Assembly: GCA_938005345.1 (NCBI GenBank)
Contig: CALLNG010000283.1
Coordinates: 1-6,570 of the forward strand
Direction of reading: 5' to 3'
Length of the DNA stretch: 6,570 nt
DNA from: an uncultured Clostridia bacterium
GTDB taxonomy: Bacteria; Bacillota; Clostridia; RUG12999
Shown one piece after another: positions 1-5,245 of this stretch. The notes under the pieces are model-generated. The model saw only the letters and a program-made list of their open reading frames with translations. It made no database searches and was not told the origin of the DNA. Position numbers and translations under genes: made by a program. Each line of letters begins with the position of its first letter. Position 1 is the stretch's first letter.

Positions 1-35
1 TGGTCGTGTGGGTTCGATTCCCATCACCCGCTCCA
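1..35 (+). tRNA. tRNA-Gly, 3' end only
   Basis: The window opens inside a tRNA gene. Visible are the T arm (stem GTGGG at 8-12, loop TTCGATT at 13-19, stem CCCAT at 20-24), the 3' acceptor strand CACCCGC (25-31), a T at the discriminator position, and an encoded CCA ending at 35. The acceptor strand would pair with a 5' GCGGGTG, the start typical of Firmicute glycine tRNAs, and U73 is also the bacterial tRNA-Gly discriminator. The anticodon lies outside the window, so the glycine identity is inferred from the acceptor stem and discriminator alone. Confidence 0.8.
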
Positions 36-44
36 CCAAATGAT

Positions 45-121
<77 letters not shown>

Positions 122-139
122 CGTAAAGCCGCTTGTCTG

Positions 140-216
140 GTGGATATAGCTCAGTTGGTTAGAGCGCTAGATTGTGGCTCTAGAGGTCGTCGGTTCGACT
201 CCGATTATCCACCCCA
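140..216 (+). tRNA. tRNA-His(GTG)
   Basis: The acceptor strands GTGGATA (140-146) and TATCCAC (206-212) pair perfectly. The discriminator is C213 and CCA is encoded at 214-216. G139, just before the acceptor, can serve as the extra G-1 that pairs with C73, the hallmark identity element of histidine tRNA, so the mature 5' end may be 139. The anticodon stem CTAGA/TCTAG encloses TTGTGGC, with anticodon GTG at 174-176. G46 is present in the variable loop AGGTC. Confidence 0.96.
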
Positions 217-278
217 TTCTTTTAGCAGCTCCGTATAAATATTTATATATTCGGACAAGTTAAATCCGAGTAGTGGAT

Positions 279-355
279 TGGGATGTCGCCAAGTTGGTAA
301 GGCACCGGATTCTGATTCCGGCATTTCGTAGGTTCGAGTCCTGCCATCCCAGCCA
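279..355 (+). tRNA. tRNA-Gln(CTG)
   Basis: The acceptor strands TGGGATG (279-285) and CATCCCA (345-351) pair perfectly. The discriminator is G352 and CCA is encoded at 353-355. The anticodon stem CCGGA/TCCGG encloses TTCTGAT, with anticodon CTG at 312-314, reading CAG only. The weak first acceptor pair (U1-A72) is typical of glutamine tRNAs. It stands 62 bases after tRNA-His and 11 bases before a second glutamine tRNA with a nearly identical 3' third. The variable loop CATTTC has no clear G46. Confidence 0.96.
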
Positions 356-366
356 ATCTTTTTTAT

Positions 367-443
367 TGGGCTGTAGCCAAGTGGTAAGGCACTAGATTTT
401 GATTCTGGCATTTCCGCAGGTTCGAATCCTGCCATCCCAGCCA
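367..443 (+). tRNA. tRNA-Gln(TTG) with acceptor-stem mismatch
   Basis: The anticodon stem CTAGA/TCTGG encloses TTTTGAT, with anticodon TTG at 399-401, reading CAA and by wobble CAG. The T arm is intact and G440-CCA ends the gene at 443. The acceptor is imperfect: 5' TGGGCTG (367-373) faces 3' CATCCCA (433-439), leaving a C5.U68 mismatch at 371/435. The 3' strand is identical to that of the adjacent Gln(CTG) gene, whereas the 5' strand would pair perfectly with CAGCCCA. All other arms fold normally, so the gene is probably functional, but the mismatch is notable in what may be the only CAA-reading tRNA. Confidence 0.93.
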
Positions 444-446
444 TAT

Positions 447-522
447 GGGTCATTAGCTCAGTTGGCAGAGCACCTGCCTTTTAAGCAGGTTGTCCCGCGT
501 TCGAATCGCGGATGACTCACCA
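447..522 (+). tRNA. tRNA-Lys(TTT)
   Basis: The acceptor strands GGGTCAT (447-453) and ATGACTC (512-518) pair with one G-U wobble at position 2-71. The discriminator is A519 and CCA is encoded at 520-522. The anticodon stem CCTGC/GCAGG encloses CTTTTAA, with anticodon TTT at 480-482. The T arm CCGCG/CGCGG is strong and the variable loop TTGTC has G46. Only three bases separate it from the preceding tRNA-Gln, so the two must share a precursor transcript. It is the last gene of the cluster. Confidence 0.97.
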
Positions 523-588
523 AAATGCCTGTTAGTTACAGGAAGGAATGGATAATGATAAACAAAAATGATGTGGTTTTTTGAGAGA

Positions 589-625
589 AACTGCAAACTT
601 TATGTTTGTCGTTATTCATTTTTTT
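589..625 (+). terminator. Weak candidate terminator after the tRNA cluster
   Basis: A ten-position stem (589-598 with 604-613) around the loop TTTAT has one T.C mismatch and one G-T wobble. The T-rich run ATTCATTTTTTTA follows directly at 614-626. The stem is AT-rich and thermodynamically weak. It is the only stem-plus-T-run seen in the 523-771 gap that could end the tRNA transcript. An earlier five-bp hairpin at 528-542 has no T run after it. The rest of this spacer shows no convincing promoter. Confidence 0.3.
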
Positions 626-757
626 ATATAGAAAACGGTTGATTTAAAATGAACATGATGCGAAAAGGGGTTGCGCAGAAGGTGAATAAATACCGATTTT
701 TATGGGTCTATTATACGTTTTATGATTATATTTATGGCGTTTGCTCAGAGATACATC

Positions 758-764
758 AAGGAAA
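758..764 (+). promoter_or_regulatory. Ribosome binding site favouring the start at 772
   Basis: AAGGAAA contains an AGGA core at 759-762 with nine bases before ATG 772. No comparable purine-rich site precedes the earlier in-frame ATG at 649, so this site favours the shorter reading of the small gene. Confidence 0.5.
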
Positions 765-771
765 TGAAAAT

Positions 772-951
772 ATGGCAAGAAATATGACCATGGAATATAT
801 AAAAAAGGTGTACACTAACATGAATAATTCGGCTACAAAAGATGAAATTAGACATTATGTGAATCGGTTGATGATAGAGGCGGCAACAGAATTTTGGGTG
901 AAACAACAGAAGGAAAAGAAGAAGCAGCAAGAAATGGAACGGGATTCGTGA
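772..951 (+). CDS. Small hypothetical protein (59 aa) ahead of the AraC regulator
   Basis: I do not recognise this protein. The reading frame is open from ATG 649 (100 codons), but the Shine-Dalgarno sequence lies before ATG 772, giving 59 residues starting MARNMTMEY. The middle (about residues 20-43) looks like an amphipathic helix. The C-terminus (about 44-59) is very rich in Lys, Gln and Glu (KQQKEKKKQQEME) and should form a charged helix. There is no signal peptide, membrane segment or Cys/His metal site. Its stop (949-951) is 13 bases before the AraC start, and the ribosome site of that gene begins almost at the stop, so the two are probably co-transcribed and perhaps translationally coupled. 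A regulatory or partner role for the AraC protein is conceivable but is only inference from position. The longer form starting at 649 would add an aromatic-rich stretch of 41 residues. Confidence 0.5.
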   Translation: MARNMTMEYIKKVYTNMNNSATKDEIRHYVNRLMIEAATEFWVKQQKEKKKQQEMERDS

Positions 952-964
952 AAGAAGGAATACC

Positions 965-1774
965 ATGCGAGAAGACGACCAGTTGTCACGTTATTTGGAG
1001 CAGGTAGAGGTAGAGCTGATTATTGCGAACTATTTTGAAAGCGAACCTTGGTGGGAAGACTATGATTTTCTGCCGGACTTTCATAAGTTTTATTTTTTAA
1101 CGGATGGGGACTGCTATTTTAAAGTGGATAGAACGACATATCACGCAAAAGCGGGAGATCTTTGTTTTCTTCCAGCGGGGATGCGCCAATCCTATTATTT
1201 GTCTGAACAGCAGATGATGAAAAAATATTGGTGTCATTTCAATGCGATGATAGGCGAGCGGCAGCTAGGAGAAGTTATCTCGTCGCCGTTTATTGTTTCA
1301 GTGCCTCATAGTGATCGGGTAACCCAGCTGTTTCAGAGTTTAACGATGCTTTACGAGAAAGGTGGAGTATTGGAAACTCTACGGCAAAGAGCAGTATTAT
1401 TAGAAATAATTTACGAATATTTTTCGTTATGTGGGCAGATATCGGTGAGACCATCAATTTACAGTAATGAATTTTCGATGGTGATGGATTACATTGATAA
1501 ACATTTTGATCAATGTATCCGTGTAGAGGATTTAGCAGAATTGATTCATCTGCAGCCAAATTATTTTATTAAATATTTTAAGAAAAATTTTGGGGATTCG
1601 CCCATGAAATATGTCAATAAATTACGCGTTGAAAAAGCGAAAAGACTATTGAAAAACAGTAGTCTTCCGGTAGCAGAGATTGCAAAAAGGGTTGGAATTG
1701 AAGATCAATATTACTTCTCGAAATTATTTAAAAAATACGCGGGGGTTTCCCCCCGTTCCTATCGGGAAATATAA
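965..1774 (+). CDS. AraC-family transcriptional regulator with N-terminal cupin-like domain
   Basis: This 269-residue protein has the standard two-part layout of the AraC/XylS family. Residues about 35-100 form a cupin-like beta-barrel (FYFLTDGDCYFKVD, then AGDLCFLPAG), the usual effector pocket. Residues about 168-267 form the DNA-binding domain with two helix-turn-helix units: RVEDLAELIHLQPNYFIKYF (186-205) and LPVAEIAKRVGIEDQYYFSK (234-253). The family signature ending GVSPRSYR lies at 260-267. It is a cytoplasmic DNA-binding protein; such regulators often control sugar-utilisation genes, but the ligand is unknown here. GAAGGAA at 954-960, five bases before ATG 965, fixes the start. Its likely co-transcribed neighbour is the small gene upstream. 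The gene converges on a CE15-like hydrolase gene across a shared terminator, so it does not share a promoter with it. Its TAA stop lies inside the left arm of that terminator. Length and motifs are complete. Confidence 0.95.
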   Translation: MREDDQLSRYLEQVEVELIIANYFESEPWWEDYDFLPDFHKFYFLTDGDCYFKVDRTTYHAKAGDLCFLPAGMRQSYYLSEQQMMKKYWCHFNAMIGERQLGEVISSPFIVSVPHSDRVTQLFQSLTMLYEKGGVLETLRQRAVLLEIIYEYFSLCGQISVRPSIYSNEFSMVMDYIDKHFDQCIRVEDLAELIHLQPNYFIKYFKKNFGDSPMKYVNKLRVEKAKRLLKNSSLPVAEIAKRVGIEDQYYFSKLFKKYAGVSPRSYREI

Positions 1775-1810
1775 ATCCCACCCATACTAAATGGGTGGGA
1801 TTTATATTTC
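1766..1810. terminator. Bidirectional terminator between convergent genes
   Basis: A perfect 20-bp inverted repeat (1766-1785 with 1791-1810) has a five-base loop ACTAA. The loop-proximal part is GC-rich (CCCACCCA with TGGGTGGG) and the outer part is AT-rich, so transcription from either side ends in a GC stem followed by ATTTATATTT. It serves the AraC gene on the plus strand and the CE15-like gene on the minus strand, whose stop is only nine bases beyond the stem. The left arm overlaps the last codons and the TAA stop (1772-1774) of the AraC gene. Confidence 0.88.
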
Positions 1811-1819
1811 CTAAAACAA

Positions 1820-2914
1820 TTATGTTGCAGGAGCAATGCGGTCATGAAAAAACTGCATGTACTGCTGCCAATCTATACGGCTAAAATAGTGACATCCGTG
1901 CCGCAGATGATAGGCAATGTATCCTTGGTGAAAAGAATCACCCGGCTTCGGATAGCGGTCGGGATGACAGAAGCCAGGAACTCCTAACAATTGATAGGCA
2001 GGAGAGGCGGCGACACAACTTAAATATTCAGAAATTGGATCAGCCCAGCTGTCTTCAACGGCACTGCCAACATAGGCAAGTCGTGGTGCGATAAGGGCAA
2101 GCAAGGCATGTTGATCAAAGGGCAGAGCAGATTCATTTTTTGCATAGACAAGATGATTTGGACAAAACCAATACGGAAAACTACGGCAAATATCTTGCAC
2201 AGTTTCTCCTGATTTGCAGCGGGACAAAGCGGCCCCGTCACAACCGGAGTCGTTGGATATGGTTAGAAAAAAACGGTCATCCAATGCGCCGGTAAGGAGC
2301 GCTGTTTTACCAAGGCGAGAGTGTCCAACCACAGCAATATGCTGAAAATCTACCATCTGCAACGTTTGTATGTAATCCATTACACGCATAGCGGCCCATG
2401 CCCATAGCGCAATTTTCCCGGGCGAAGATGGCGTACGGTTTTCCGCAAGATGCAATAGACCAGCTAATCCGCTTGAAAAATCTTGGTCATCCGAAGTAAC
2501 GTCTTGATAACAAAATGATACCACAGCAAATCCATTATCACAAATTTCCTCTGATGGCATATAGCGGTCAGGAATATTATCACGGAAATTAATGTGCAAA
2601 AAGGCAGGACAGGGAGCATCTGTCTTTGGAATCACAGTATAAGCAGGAAAGGAAAAGGTGCCTTGTTCTAATTGTACCGTTAATAGCACTTTTGATAATG
2701 TTGCCTTGCCAGCGCAAAAGTTCTCTTCACTCGTTTCCAATGTTGCGTTCCACGCAAGTGGCGCTGGCGGAAGAATACCGTAAGTTTCCGCGCAAAAAAG
2801 TGAAATAAGTTCCTTCCGACGGGCGTTCCAAGTAGACAGGGTGACAGGAGATCCATCTTGAAAATAAAATAGATCGGGAAGTTTGCGGTTGCGAATTTCC
2901 TGTTTGAGCATCAT
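1820..2914 (-). CDS. CE15-type (glucuronoyl-esterase-like) alpha/beta-hydrolase, apparently cytoplasmic
   Basis: This 364-residue serine hydrolase matches the bacterial carbohydrate esterase family 15 pattern. From ATG 2914, the nucleophile motif GHSRLGK is at 197-203 with Ser199. It is followed by ISNDSGCDGAALSR (219-232), a long conserved stretch with FPYWFC, DQHALLALIAPR (268-279), the acidic motif VEDSWADP (286-293), and a C-terminal GCHYFSRIDW with candidate catalytic His342. CE15 enzymes cleave the ester between 4-O-methyl-glucuronic acid of xylan and lignin alcohols; database entries often call relatives acetylxylan esterase. The acid at 222 is Asp where many relatives have Glu (NESG); Asp288 offers an alternative acid. 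The N-terminus goes straight into the conserved WNARRKELISLF region, with no signal peptide or lipobox, unlike many family members. AGGAGG at 2920-2925 suits ATG 2914 or 2911 better than the TTG at 2917. It is last in the operon, 21 bases after the thioesterase. The substrate is unproven. Confidence 0.85.
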   Translation of the reverse strand: MMLKQEIRNRKLPDLFYFQDGSPVTLSTWNARRKELISLFCAETYGILPPAPLAWNATLETSEENFCAGKATLSKVLLTVQLEQGTFSFPAYTVIPKTDAPCPAFLHINFRDNIPDRYMPSEEICDNGFAVVSFCYQDVTSDDQDFSSGLAGLLHLAENRTPSSPGKIALWAWAAMRVMDYIQTLQMVDFQHIAVVGHSRLGKTALLTGALDDRFFLTISNDSGCDGAALSRCKSGETVQDICRSFPYWFCPNHLVYAKNESALPFDQHALLALIAPRLAYVGSAVEDSWADPISEYLSCVAASPAYQLLGVPGFCHPDRYPKPGDSFHQGYIAYHLRHGCHYFSRIDWQQYMQFFHDRIAPAT

Positions 2915-2919
2915 CAATT

Positions 2920-2925
2920 CCTCCT
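2920..2925 (-). promoter_or_regulatory. Shine-Dalgarno site deciding the CE15-like start
   Basis: A perfect AGGAGG on the minus strand lies two bases from TTG 2917, five from ATG 2914 and eight from ATG 2911. The spacing rules out the TTG and leaves 2914 or 2911 as the start. The two differ by a single Met. Confidence 0.75.
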
Positions 2926-2935
2926 TTATTAGGCA

Positions 2936-3664
2936 TTATTCAGAAAATGAAAAGCGTACCAAGGCACAGGGATTTTCTGTATTATGGGCACGAAGTTCAC
3001 AGAGGGCGAGCAAGGAAGAAGCCTCCGTATATACATCTAAAGTCATGCCTAAAACGGCGGCATGTAGAAACTGCAGTTCAATGTGCTTTGGAATTGATGT
3101 CCAAAGAAAAGATGGTAAAGATTCAAGCGCTATTTCCGCATATTTTACATTATTGACGTGTTGATTGGTGTCGATATCATGCCGCAAAATCGTGTAAGAA
3201 AATGCAGGTATGGAAGATTGTGGCGCAGGAAGGGCTGGCTGCCTGCGCAGAAGTGCTTCACCAGTTGCGCCGAAAAGTGTGGCTTTTTCTGCCGGTACGC
3301 GGATGGGGTGAAGAGGTTTGCTTCCCATATAAACCCAAACAGAGGAAGCAGTGAGAAGTATCTGCCCAGCACTATCTAAAATGCGAAAATCCCGAAATCC
3401 ATAAACGGTTCTGATGCCACGAGACCAAGTTTCTACCGTAATTTGTTCATCGATTTCAGGAAGTGCGTGTATTGTGGCCTCTAAAGAAATCAATACCCAA
3501 AAAGCGCCGTCCTTTTTCATATTTTCCAGTGTCATACCAAGAGAATCGGAATGGGCGGTTGCAACATCCTGTAAAAAATCGAGCAGCGCCGTTAATTTGA
3601 CACGGCGAAATTGGTCCAAATGGGAATAGCAAATAGTAAATTGCTTTTGAAAAACTGCCATCAT
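2936..3664 (-). CDS. Acyl-ACP thioesterase (FatA/FatB-like, double hotdog)
   Basis: This 242-residue protein has the tandem hotdog layout of acyl-ACP thioesterases (TE14-like). The first hotdog is residues about 4-130 (LLDFLQDVATAHSDSLG at 27-43, FWVLISLEATI at 55-65, ETWSRG at 78-83). The second is about 155-240, with the family motif DIDTNQHVNNVKYAE at 163-177. That motif supplies Asp165, Asn167 and His169 of the active site. The enzyme hydrolyses acyl-ACP in the cytoplasm to release free fatty acids and so sets chain length. The acidic residue usually found about 34 positions after the His is absent: the matching segment FLHAAVLG (199-206) has Ala202. GAGGT (3668-3672) lies three bases from ATG 3664 and six from ATG 3661, so the second Met may be the true start. 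It begins ten bases after the trmB stop and lies in the same operon. The bacterial family assignment is firm; chain-length preference cannot be read. Confidence 0.9.
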   Translation of the reverse strand: MMAVFQKQFTICYSHLDQFRRVKLTALLDFLQDVATAHSDSLGMTLENMKKDGAFWVLISLEATIHALPEIDEQITVETWSRGIRTVYGFRDFRILDSAGQILLTASSVWVYMGSKPLHPIRVPAEKATLFGATGEALLRRQPALPAPQSSIPAFSYTILRHDIDTNQHVNNVKYAEIALESLPSFLWTSIPKHIELQFLHAAVLGMTLDVYTEASSLLALCELRAHNTENPCALVRFSFSE

Positions 3665-3674
3665 ATTACCTCAC

Positions 3675-4313
3675 TTAAAAAAGAACTTCACAACGGTAAA
3701 TGGGACACCCTTTATTAGAAAACTGGGTTTCATATTCCGTTTCAATGTTACCTTCAAATCCACTATGATGCAAATCCAAAGTTATGTTGTGTAGCCGCAG
3801 ACCAAAGTCACTAAAGCTATTAAGAGAATATTCAAACAGAGCAGAATTATCTGTTTTAAAATGGATTTCTCCGCCTTTGGGCAATACATGCTGATATAAG
3901 GTCAAAAAATTGGGATGCGTCAGACGGCGTTTTGCATGTCTCGATTTTGGCCACGGGTCGGAAAAATTTAAATAAATACGGCTGCACTCGCCAGGGGCTA
4001 GTAAATCCGCTAGTTCAGCGGCATCGTTAGATAAAAAACGAACATTGTGCAAACCCAGCTGCTTAGCTTTTTCCATCGCCGTTATTAATACATTTTTATA
4101 GCGTTCCAAAGCAATGTAATTTATGTGGGGGTTGCGCTGGGCAAGCTGTGTGATAAAATTTCCTTTTCCGCAGCCAATTTCAACGTGAAGTGGAGCGTTG
4201 TTTTGAAAAATGATATTATCCCAATTTCCACGCAGCCCCGCAATATCGGTAATATAAATATCGCTGCAACGCTCCAGGCGCTGCGGCAAATGTTTTTTTG
4301 TATGCATCCTCAT
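3675..4313 (-). CDS. trmB: tRNA (guanine-N7-)-methyltransferase TrmB
   Basis: This 212-residue class I methyltransferase uses S-adenosylmethionine to make m7G46 in the variable loop of tRNAs. The SAM-binding motif EIGCGKG is at 45-51, with acidic Glu70 in IALER. A second conserved acid lies at SNDAAE (96-100). The family hallmark NFSDPWPKSRHAKRRL is at 116-131, FKTDN at 152-156, and the C-terminal signature TEYETQFSNKGCPIYR at 192-207. The length matches Firmicute TrmB, and no key residue is missing. GAGGAG at 4323-4328 lies nine bases before ATG 4313. It is the first gene of a three-gene minus-strand operon under the promoter at 4350-4377. The Arg, His and Lys tRNAs at the window start all carry the G46 substrate base. 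Confidence 0.97.
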   Translation of the reverse strand: MRMHTKKHLPQRLERCSDIYITDIAGLRGNWDNIIFQNNAPLHVEIGCGKGNFITQLAQRNPHINYIALERYKNVLITAMEKAKQLGLHNVRFLSNDAAELADLLAPGECSRIYLNFSDPWPKSRHAKRRLTHPNFLTLYQHVLPKGGEIHFKTDNSALFEYSLNSFSDFGLRLHNITLDLHHSGFEGNIETEYETQFSNKGCPIYRCEVLF

Positions 4314-4349
4314 TAGTTCACGCTCCTCACAGGAAATGTTCTATCCTTC

Positions 4350-4377
4350 ATTTTACTAAAAATTGAGAATATGTCAA
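4350..4377 (-). promoter_or_regulatory. Sigma-A-type promoter for the trmB operon
   Basis: On the minus strand a perfect -35 TTGACA (4377-4372) is followed by a 16-base spacer and a -10 TAAAAT (4355-4350). Transcription should start near 4343, about 30 bases before trmB. Confidence 0.8.
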
Positions 4378-4478
4378 TAGTGAATTGCTAGGGAAATTAG
4401 AAAACAACAGGATAAACAAAGAAGGGAAGACAAAAAGAGATACGTTCTGGGAAAATCAGTGAAATCTTGCCTAAATTC

Positions 4479-4507
4479 TTGACAATCGCGGGAAACTATT
4501 ATACAAT
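4479..4507 (+). promoter_or_regulatory. Sigma-A-type promoter for the site-2 protease / scpAB operon
   Basis: A perfect -35 TTGACA (4479-4484), an optimal 17-base spacer and a -10 TACAAT (4502-4507) predict transcription starting near 4514, about 57 bases before the protease ATG. It is divergent from the trmB promoter, with about 100 bases between the two -35 boxes. That gap holds an A/G-rich stretch but no operator palindrome that I can see. Confidence 0.85.
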
Positions 4508-4570
4508 TTATAAGAAAAGGTTTTGATTTTATAGGGGGAAAACGTTGGGAAAAGAAAGTAGTGAAAATGC

Positions 4571-5233
4571 ATGTTTCATTTGTGGAGTAGACAGGAACTG
4601 CTGGACATGCTGTTTCGTCTTCCAATTATTTTTTTGATCATATCGGTGCATGAAACAGCACATGGCTTGGTTGCCTATAAAATGGGGGATACGACGGCAA
4701 AGGATATGGGGCGTTTAACGTTGAATCCATTCAAGCATTTGGATATTATAGGGGCAATTTGTATGTTGCTGTTTGGCTTTGGATGGGCAAAGCCAGTCCC
4801 GGTAAATCCTATGAATTTTAAAAAGCGGGATAAGGGAATGGTACTCACCGCATTAGCTGGGCCGGCTTCCAATTTTCTTATGGCGCTTTTGGGGGTGCTC
4901 GTCTGGACGCTGCTCCGAGCATATCAACTTATACCGGCAAATATGGTAGGCTATATTATAGACCGTTTTTTGCTGATTTTTATTATGCTCAATGTGGCAT
5001 TTGCCGTGTTTAACCTATTGCCAATACCACCGCTGGATGGCTCCAAAATTATAGAGCCTCTATTTCCGCCTAAAGTGCGGATTTGGATGGGCCGCAATGA
5101 GTGGATGCTCAGTTTAGTTTTGATGGCGCTTATTTTGCTGGGGGTGCTTTCTCCGGTTTTAGGAAAATTGAATCAATGGATGTTGACGGGAATTGTCTCT
5201 TTGTCCAATTTGCTGCTTCGTCCATTTTTATAA
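4571..5233 (+). CDS. Site-2 protease family (M50) integral membrane metalloprotease
   Basis: This 220-residue polytopic membrane protein has the marks of the short bacterial M50 (YwhC-like) group. The zinc-binding motif HETAH is at 27-31 inside the first membrane segment (about 13-34), with His27, Glu28 and His31. A conserved MGRLTLNPFKHLD is at 46-58, WAKPVPVNP at 72-80, LAGPASNF at 95-102, and the second metal-ligand motif NLLPIPPLDG is at 148-157, with Asp156. Further hydrophobic segments lie at about 91-113, 129-152 and 178-198. The family cuts transmembrane peptides within the membrane; the substrate is unknown. An in-frame TGA at 4562 limits the start to ATG 4571 or ATG 4607. ATG 4571 has only a weak ribosome site but matches the usual N-terminal length; ATG 4607 has AGGAA nine bases before it. 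It leads the operon, 12 bases before scpA. Confidence 0.93.
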   Translation: MFHLWSRQELLDMLFRLPIIFLIISVHETAHGLVAYKMGDTTAKDMGRLTLNPFKHLDIIGAICMLLFGFGWAKPVPVNPMNFKKRDKGMVLTALAGPASNFLMALLGVLVWTLLRAYQLIPANMVGYIIDRFLLIFIMLNVAFAVFNLLPIPPLDGSKIIEPLFPPKVRIWMGRNEWMLSLVLMALILLGVLSPVLGKLNQWMLTGIVSLSNLLLRPFL

Positions 5234-5245
5234 GGGTGGGATATC

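Noticed and set aside
205..453. 82-codon minus-strand open frame across the tRNA genes
   Set aside because: It runs antisense through two tRNA-Gln genes, and its repeated motif MPESxSxALP is simply the two paralogous tRNAs translated backwards.
528..542. Hairpin CCTGT/ACAGG just after tRNA-Lys as a terminator
   Set aside because: The stem has only five pairs and no T run follows; the sequence after it is purine-rich.
580..720. Promoter for the small gene and AraC gene (TTGAGA at 581, TATATA at 625, TATTAT at 709)
   Set aside because: Several hexamers resemble consensus elements but no pair has acceptable spacing, so I could not support a promoter call.
2915..2917. TTG 2917 as start of the CE15-like gene
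   Set aside because: It lies only two bases from the AGGAGG, too close for initiation, while ATG 2914 and 2911 are well placed.
2883..3164. Plus-strand open frames of 93 and 69 codons inside the thioesterase gene
   Set aside because: They are antisense shadows of a gene with clear family motifs on the minus strand.
4374..4625. 83-codon minus-strand open frame upstream of trmB
   Set aside because: It covers both divergent promoters and the protease start, has no ribosome site and no recognisable protein features.
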